From the NCBI GenBank assembly GCA_021806125.1, contig JAJZYC010000049.1, positions 1 through 9,494 on the forward strand: a stretch of DNA of 9,494 nucleotides, given 5' to 3'. Positions 6,492-9,494 of the stretch are shown one piece after another. The notes under the pieces are model-generated. The model worked only from the letters and a program-made list of their open reading frames with translations. It was not told where the DNA came from and did no database searches. The DNA is from a bacterium (lineage in GTDB: Bacteria > SZUA-79 > Acidulodesulfobacterales > Acidulodesulfobacteraceae). The translations under genes were made by a program, and so were the position numbers. The number at the start of each line of letters is the position of its first letter. The first letter of the stretch is position 1.

Positions 6492-6550
6492 ATTCTTCGT
6501 AAGAAATATAAAATAAATAAATATATAAAAAATATTTGATAATTTTAACT

Positions 6551-6601
6551 TAGTGAATTATTATTCTATATATGAATAATAATTATTCAAGTAGTGAATT
6601 A
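6551..6601. repeat. AT-rich 11-bp hairpin flanked by 10-bp direct repeats, in the fxsA/ATPase intergenic gap
   Basis: AATTATTATTC (6556-6566) and GAATAATAATT (6574-6584) form a perfect 11-bp inverted repeat with a 7-base loop TATATAT. The 10-bp direct repeat TAGTGAATTA occurs at 6551-6560 and 6592-6601, one copy overlapping the left arm and one just outside the right. It lies between the 3' end of the ATPase gene and the 5' end of fxsA, so it could be a regulator-binding site for fxsA or the scar of a small insertion. It is not a classical intrinsic terminator, as the stem has almost no GC. The rest of the 207-base gap (6457-6663) shows only the fxsA promoter and a 4-bp CGGC/GCCG hairpin at 6636-6647. 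Confidence 0.6.
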
Positions 6602-6663
6602 ATTTACGAAAAAAGACGCTGTTGTTTTTCCGGAACGGCTTTTGCCGAGAAAACTTCTGTATT

Positions 6664-7863
6664 TTAAATTAATCCGCTTAAAAACTTATCATAACTCATA
6701 ATCCTTACGTCTTTCTGAATTTTATCGATACTTTTTTCCTGAACTACAAGATAGGCATGCGGTATAGAAAGCCTGTCCTTAAAATATAAAAGCGAACCTG
6801 GTACGTCGCCGTAAGATTTTTTAGTTTCCACGCAAAACCAGGGCTTTTTATCTATGGCGATTAAAAAATCGACCTCCCTTTTTTCTTTATCCCTTATATA
6901 ATGAAGTTCGGCTTCAAAACCTTCTTTATCGTACAGATAGTGGCAGAATTTAAGAAGATGGGACGCAATCATATTTTCATATTTTGCGCCTTCGTCTTCT
7001 ATTTCCGACCAGTCCCACAAGTATATTTTAGGTTCTTTCCTTAATGATTTTATTTTGCTATCGTAAAATGGATAAATTCTGAATGAATAATAAAACCTTT
7101 CCAGTATATCGAGCCATAAAGAAACCGTTTTATGCGAAATTTCCAAATCTTCCCTCAGTGAATTTATAGAAAGCAAAGACGAAACTTTTGTCGGTAATAA
7201 ATCCACGAGAACCTGCATAAGAGACAATTCCCTAATATTTTCAATATCTCTTATATCGTTTCTGACAAGCCTGTCTATCCGTTCGTTGTGCCACCTGCGC
7301 AAGTTCCTTTCGTTCTGTTTAAAAAGCGGCTCGGGAAAACCGCCGAATTTAAGTAAAATATCTGATGCTTCTTTATATTCTTTAGAATAGGCGTCGAAAT
7401 TTAAATTTGAGGATACCGAATATAAGGGTTTTACATCTAAAAACTCGGAAAGACTGAATGGGTGCAGCCTGTAATACCTGTATCTTCCAAGAAGCGAATC
7501 GCCGCCTTTTCGGTAAACATCAAGCCTTGCGCTTCCGGTTACGAGTATATCGAATTCTTTTTTATGCTTGTCGTATTCGCCTTTAAGATAATTTTTCCAG
7601 AATTTATATTTATAGATTTCGTCGTAAACGATTAATTTTACGTCTGGTTTACGAACTGAATTTAAAATGTCTTTACGGTCTTCCCTGTTGTCCCAGTTTA
7701 AATACTGATAAGATTTATCGTAATAGTTGTCGGCAATATATAAAGACATGGTAGTTTTGCCGACCTGGCGGGGACCGCCTACGAAAACCATCTTTTCCTT
7801 CAGGTCGTTAAGTATATCTTCGGTTATGTATCTTTCTTTTATAGCAACGTCGTTTTTCGCCAT
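6664..7863 (-). CDS. AAA-family ATPase with DUF4143 C-terminal domain
   Basis: A 399-residue protein of the large AAA_14 plus DUF4143 family, common in multiple copies in bacterial and archaeal accessory DNA; no defined cellular role is known. Walker A is GGPRQVGKTT (29-38), Walker B is KLIVYDEI (D81, E82), and a sensor-like segment reads DILVTGSARLDVY (S111, R113), followed by GRYRYYRLHPFSLSEF. Residues about 190-255 contain a helical, winged-helix-like region. The C-terminal part has REVDFLIAIDKKPWF and VETKK, giving D332 and E346-x-K348, a pattern like a PD-(D/E)XK nuclease fold. A GTAGGA ribosome-binding site lies upstream of the ATG. It is transcribed away from the toxin-antitoxin region and seems monocistronic. 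Similar proteins are suspected of taking part in defence or toxin-antitoxin-like functions, but the sequence here does not show that. Confidence 0.9.
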   Translation of the reverse strand: MAKNDVAIKERYITEDILNDLKEKMVFVGGPRQVGKTTMSLYIADNYYDKSYQYLNWDNREDRKDILNSVRKPDVKLIVYDEIYKYKFWKNYLKGEYDKHKKEFDILVTGSARLDVYRKGGDSLLGRYRYYRLHPFSLSEFLDVKPLYSVSSNLNFDAYSKEYKEASDILLKFGGFPEPLFKQNERNLRRWHNERIDRLVRNDIRDIENIRELSLMQVLVDLLPTKVSSLLSINSLREDLEISHKTVSLWLDILERFYYSFRIYPFYDSKIKSLRKEPKIYLWDWSEIEDEGAKYENMIASHLLKFCHYLYDKEGFEAELHYIRDKEKREVDFLIAIDKKPWFCVETKKSYGDVPGSLLYFKDRLSIPHAYLVVQEKSIDKIQKDVRIMSYDKFLSGLI

Positions 7864-7882
7864 AAATATATTATCCTACTTT

Positions 7883-7930
7883 TTTTGACCTAAGTCAAAA
7901 TTATACTGGAATATTTTATTGTAAAGTCAA
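7883..7930 (-). promoter_or_regulatory. Promoter and palindromic operator-like site of the ATPase gene
   Basis: Reading the minus strand, TTGACT (7930-7925) and a perfect TATAAT (7905-7900) form a promoter with a 19-base spacer, longer than ideal. Directly downstream, over the expected start of transcription, lies an 18-base palindrome TTTTGAC-CTAA-GTCAAAA (7883-7900). The -35 region repeats the same half-site TTTTGAC (7932-7926). A repressor binding both would block the promoter. The identity of any such regulator is unknown; no HTH repressor gene is adjacent. Confidence 0.5.
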
Positions 7931-7954
7931 AATTTTATAATTAAATAATATATC

Positions 7955-7996
7955 ATGTTACAAAAATTTAACATAAACGTCATAAAAATTTAACAT
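7955..7996. repeat. Tandem 13-bp repeats spaced two helical turns apart, one inside an inverted repeat
   Basis: AAAAATTTAACAT occurs at 7962-7974 and again at 7984-7996, exactly 22 bases apart, so both copies face the same side of the helix. The first copy is also the right half of an inverted repeat ATGTTA (7955-7960) / TAACAT (7969-7974) with an 8-base spacer. A TATAAT at 8005-8010 follows on the plus strand, about 36 bases before the small frame at 8046, but no convincing -35 is present. This fits an array of regulator-binding sites for divergent transcription of the ATPase gene and the gene at 8046. Confidence 0.5.
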
Positions 7997-8045
7997 TGAT
8001 AATTTATAATAAACATAAATAATTGTATTCGAGAAGGAATATAAA

Positions 8046-8253
8046 ATGAAAAATACGACATATAAATGCGGAATAACCGAAAATAATTATGAGAATACGG
8101 ACGCAATAAATTTCAAAAAATTATTTTCTCCAAAAATTTGCGCAATTAGCGTTGAATTAGGATTTCGGGACAATTTACGACAGGTTTGAAAAAAATGCGT
8201 TTTTTTCTGACAGGATATCCGGGTCGAGTTTAATTTTAATATTTAATATATAG
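8046..8253 (+). pseudogene. Small unrecognised gene, apparently frameshifted
   Basis: I do not recognise this gene. An ATG at 8046 with an AAGGA ribosome-binding site about 8 bases upstream opens a 47-codon frame (MKNTTYKCGITENN..., stop TGA at 8187-8189). Near 8158 the protein-like signal seems to move to the +1 frame: from 8161 that frame reads DFGTIYDRFEKNAFFSDRIS and continues to a TAG at 8251-8253 (30 codons). Joining the two would give about 68 residues. The first frame's tail (GFRDNLRQV) looks less natural than the +1 frame. A single-base indel in a short accessory gene is the simplest reading; the alternative is an intact 47-residue peptide gene at 8046-8189. The surrounding 448-base gap (7864-8311) otherwise holds promoters and repeats listed separately. 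Confidence 0.35.
8207..8234 (+). promoter_or_regulatory. Possible promoter of the antitoxin-toxin pair
   Basis: CTGACA (8207-8212, 5 of 6 matches to the -35 consensus) is followed after 16 bases by TTTAAT (8229-8234, 5 of 6 to the -10 consensus). It lies 77 bases upstream of the antitoxin ATG and overlaps the end of the degraded frame at 8161-8250. Other A/T-rich -10-like hexamers occur just downstream, so the exact start is uncertain. A GCATATGC palindrome at about 8274-8281, between this promoter and the antitoxin, could be an operator for autoregulation. Confidence 0.35.
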
Positions 8254-8311
8254 CATAGATAGGCATGAACGGCTGCATATGCTAATTTTTTTTTGAAAGA
8301 GGCGAAAGTTA

Positions 8312-8605
8312 ATGAAATTTATTCCCTCCAGAGAACTGAGATTGCGAACCAATAAAGTATTCGAGGATTTAAAAGAAGAAGAAGAAATCATTGTAACGCA
8401 GAATGGTTTGCCGATTGCATTAATGATACCTATCGACGAAAGCAGCCTAAACGAAACGCTTAATTCATGGAAATCTATAAAAATAAAAAGTGCCGTAAGA
8501 GAATTAAGAGAATCGGCTGTAAATAAGGAAACGAAAATTAGTGATACAAAAAAAATAATTTACCATACTTTTATAAGAAAATACATAAAAACAGCGATAA
8601 ATTGA
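8312..8605 (+). CDS. Type II antitoxin, Phd/YefM family
   Basis: A 97-residue antitoxin that would bind and neutralise the toxin encoded next to it and repress their shared promoter. The N-terminal Phd/YefM DNA-binding fold is clear: FIPSRELRLRTNKVFEDLKE (about 3-22), then EEIIVTQNGLPIALMIPID (24-42), the classic 'V.TkNGkP.A.lvp' block. The C-terminal part (ETLNSWKSIKIKSAVRELRE, about 49-68) is an amphipathic helix of the kind that wraps the toxin, followed by a basic tail of about 25 residues (KIIYHTFIRKYIKTAIN) that is longer than in most relatives. An AGAGG ribosome-binding site lies 9 bases before the ATG. The stop overlaps the toxin's TTG start by three bases, the usual coupling of antitoxin and toxin. 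Confidence 0.88.
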   Translation: MKFIPSRELRLRTNKVFEDLKEEEEIIVTQNGLPIALMIPIDESSLNETLNSWKSIKIKSAVRELRESAVNKETKISDTKKIIYHTFIRKYIKTAIN

Positions 8606-8877
8606 CGCTCGTATTAAATACCGACGTATTTATCGAAGGAGTTCTTGATTCGGAAAGTTGTTGCGGACGGCTTATAAACTATCTAATAGACGAAAGATTC
8701 AATATTGCGATGGACGATAGAATTTATTTGGAATATTCAGCGAAATTAAACGATAAAAAATTGGGATTAGAAAAAAAGAGCGTCGATTATTTACTAAAGT
8801 TTTTAAGAGAAAACGGCAAATTAATGACTGCCGAGAAATTAAAAACTAAAGGGAATAATTTAGAGGATATTCATTGA
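8602..8877 (+). CDS. PIN-domain toxin, apparently C-terminally truncated
   Basis: PIN-domain toxins of type II pairs are Mg2+-dependent ribonucleases. This one starts at TTG (8602) overlapping the antitoxin stop and begins TLVLNTDVFIEGVLDSESC, matching the PIN start 'vlDTNvlisall' except that the first catalytic Asp is Asn (N6) and the Asn is Asp (D8). The second acidic position is plausible as E44 in DDRIYLEYSAKL. It stops at 91 residues, against about 130-140 for intact members, right after LEDIH, where the third acidic site and the following helix should be. Beyond the TGA (8875-8877) the same frame stays open for about 45 codons and reads HYGNYLVNNTTNY, resembling the usual '..a.yLVTgN..h'. 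I infer a small deletion or nonsense change and probably an inactive toxin; a short functional variant cannot be excluded. Confidence 0.7.
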   Translation: MTLVLNTDVFIEGVLDSESCCGRLINYLIDERFNIAMDDRIYLEYSAKLNDKKLGLEKKSVDYLLKFLRENGKLMTAEKLKTKGNNLEDIH

Positions 8878-8925
8878 GCGCACTACGGAAATTATCTCGT
8901 TAATAATACGACTAACTACACAGGT

Positions 8926-8962
8926 TTAAACGTCCCGTACGTACCTGAGAATACACGTTTAA
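8926..8962. repeat. 8-bp inverted repeat between toxin and phosphoesterase genes
   Basis: TTAAACGT (8926-8933) and ACGTTTAA (8955-8962) form an inverted repeat with a 21-base spacer, which itself contains the palindrome GTACGTAC (8937-8944). It lies in the 159-base gap before the phosphoesterase gene and could be a regulatory site for it. It is too weak and GC-poor for a terminator. No convincing sigma-70 promoter was found in the gap. Confidence 0.35.
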
Positions 8963-9036
8963 CGCAGGAGCTTATTATATGTAGAGTTGCCGTAAAATAT
9001 ATAAATGTAAAAATAACGATTTAAAGGAGGTTAAAA

Positions 9037-9494
9037 ATGGACAGAAGGGACTTCGTAAAAATTACCGGATTAAGTCTTTTATCGGGGTTATTTTTAAACG
9101 GCTTTAACCTTAATAAAGCCGATGCCGATAATGCTTCAAATGCTGCCTTAAATAAATATAAAAAACCTGAACATATCGTATTAATAATGCAGGAAAATAG
9201 AAGTTTCGACCACTATTTCGGAATGATGGATAATACGATAAACGGACAGCCTGAAAGAATTAAAGAACTTGGAATAACCGACGGAATGGATGGAAGCGTA
9301 AAACCTTACGATTTAGGTTTTAGTTACGTAACGCCGAATCATGTCGATCCTAATCATACTTGGGAAGCGCTCCATACTATATATAATAACGGCAAAATGG
9401 ATGGATATTTCCTAAACGGCATTAATCAGCCCGTCAACGATTACAGAGTTATTATGGGCTATTACGACACAAAAAAAGCCCTTTCGCCTTATTA
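9037..9494 (+). CDS. Tat-exported phosphoesterase, phospholipase C / acid phosphatase family (3' end beyond window)
   Basis: The first 152 codons of a protein of the PF04185 phosphoesterase family, whose members hydrolyse phospholipids or other phosphomonoesters and diesters outside the cytoplasm. The N-terminus MDRRDFVKITGLSLLSGLFL is a twin-arginine signal (RRDFVK), with a likely signal peptidase site after A28-D-A30. The mature part begins with the family hallmark PEHIVLIMQENRSFDHYFG (about 44-62; E53 and N54 are the metal-ligand positions), followed by VTPNHVDPNHTWEA (D104..H107.W109), another conserved block, and GKMDGYFLNG. A perfect AAGGAGG ribosome-binding site (9024-9030) lies 6 bases before the ATG. 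The reading frame runs off the window end. Which substrate it uses (phosphatidylcholine, phosphate esters) cannot be decided from this part. Confidence 0.92.
   Translation, partial: MDRRDFVKITGLSLLSGLFLNGFNLNKADADNASNAALNKYKKPEHIVLIMQENRSFDHYFGMMDNTINGQPERIKELGITDGMDGSVKPYDLGFSYVTPNHVDPNHTWEALHTIYNNGKMDGYFLNGINQPVNDYRVIMGYYDTKKALSPY

Noticed and set aside
6636..6647. CGGC-TTTT-GCCG hairpin as terminator of the ATPase gene
   Set aside because: The stem is only 4 bp and on the minus strand it is followed by GTTCCGG-like sequence rather than a T-run.
7864..8311. CRISPR array or tRNA in the long gap
   Set aside because: Only two 13-bp repeats without spacer-repeat structure are present, and no cloverleaf with T-loop sequence was found.
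8875..8877. A second selenocysteine codon at the toxin TGA, since the frame stays open beyond it
   Set aside because: The TGA does not align with a Cys or active-site residue of PIN domains, and no G-starting loop on a solid stem occurs 16-37 nt downstream; only a weak ATTAT/ATAAT pairing is seen.

Overview
The window is AT-rich bacterial chromosome. It opens with a compact block of housekeeping genes on the plus strand: riboflavin biosynthesis ribD-ribE-ribBA-ribH, then nusB, a short selenocysteine-containing TusA/SirA-like gene, and rph. The rib-nusB order, the bifunctional RibBA and the use of selenocysteine suggest a proteobacterium-like anaerobe or microaerophile. An AT-rich 'Deltaproteobacteria' lineage such as the acid-mine Acidulodesulfobacterales group is a guess from memory; nothing in the window proves it. 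TGA works as an ordinary stop here (for example, ribH ends on TGA at its normal length), so genome-wide recoding is not the explanation for the in-frame TGA.

Layout. 16-3630: the four riboflavin genes, which supply every step from GTP and ribulose 5-phosphate to riboflavin except the phosphatase step. 3649-4110: nusB. 4164-4424: an 86-residue TusA-like protein with an in-frame TGA exactly at the catalytic cysteine position, followed by a hairpin that looks like a bacterial SECIS element. An ORF caller that stops at TGA will miss this gene. 4433-5152: rph, 8 bases downstream. 5171-6456, minus strand: a convergent cluster fxsA, crcB/fluC and a DUF190 gene, probably for fluoride export; fxsA appears to have a leaderless promoter.

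6457-9036 looks like accessory DNA. It holds AT-rich intergenic stretches with inverted and direct repeats, a minus-strand AAA ATPase with a DUF4143/nuclease-like C-terminus and a palindromic site over its promoter, an apparently frameshifted small gene, and a Phd/YefM antitoxin overlapping a PIN-domain toxin. The toxin seems truncated and has an altered first catalytic position. From 9037 the window ends inside a Tat-exported phosphoesterase of the phospholipase C/acid phosphatase family.

The main discovery is the selenoprotein: the UGA position, the aligned family motif, a Shine-Dalgarno site, and a 7-bp hairpin with a GGUC loop 17 nt after the UGA all agree. Secondary points are the Gln in place of the metal-binding His of the DHBP synthase domain, and the decaying toxin-antitoxin region.
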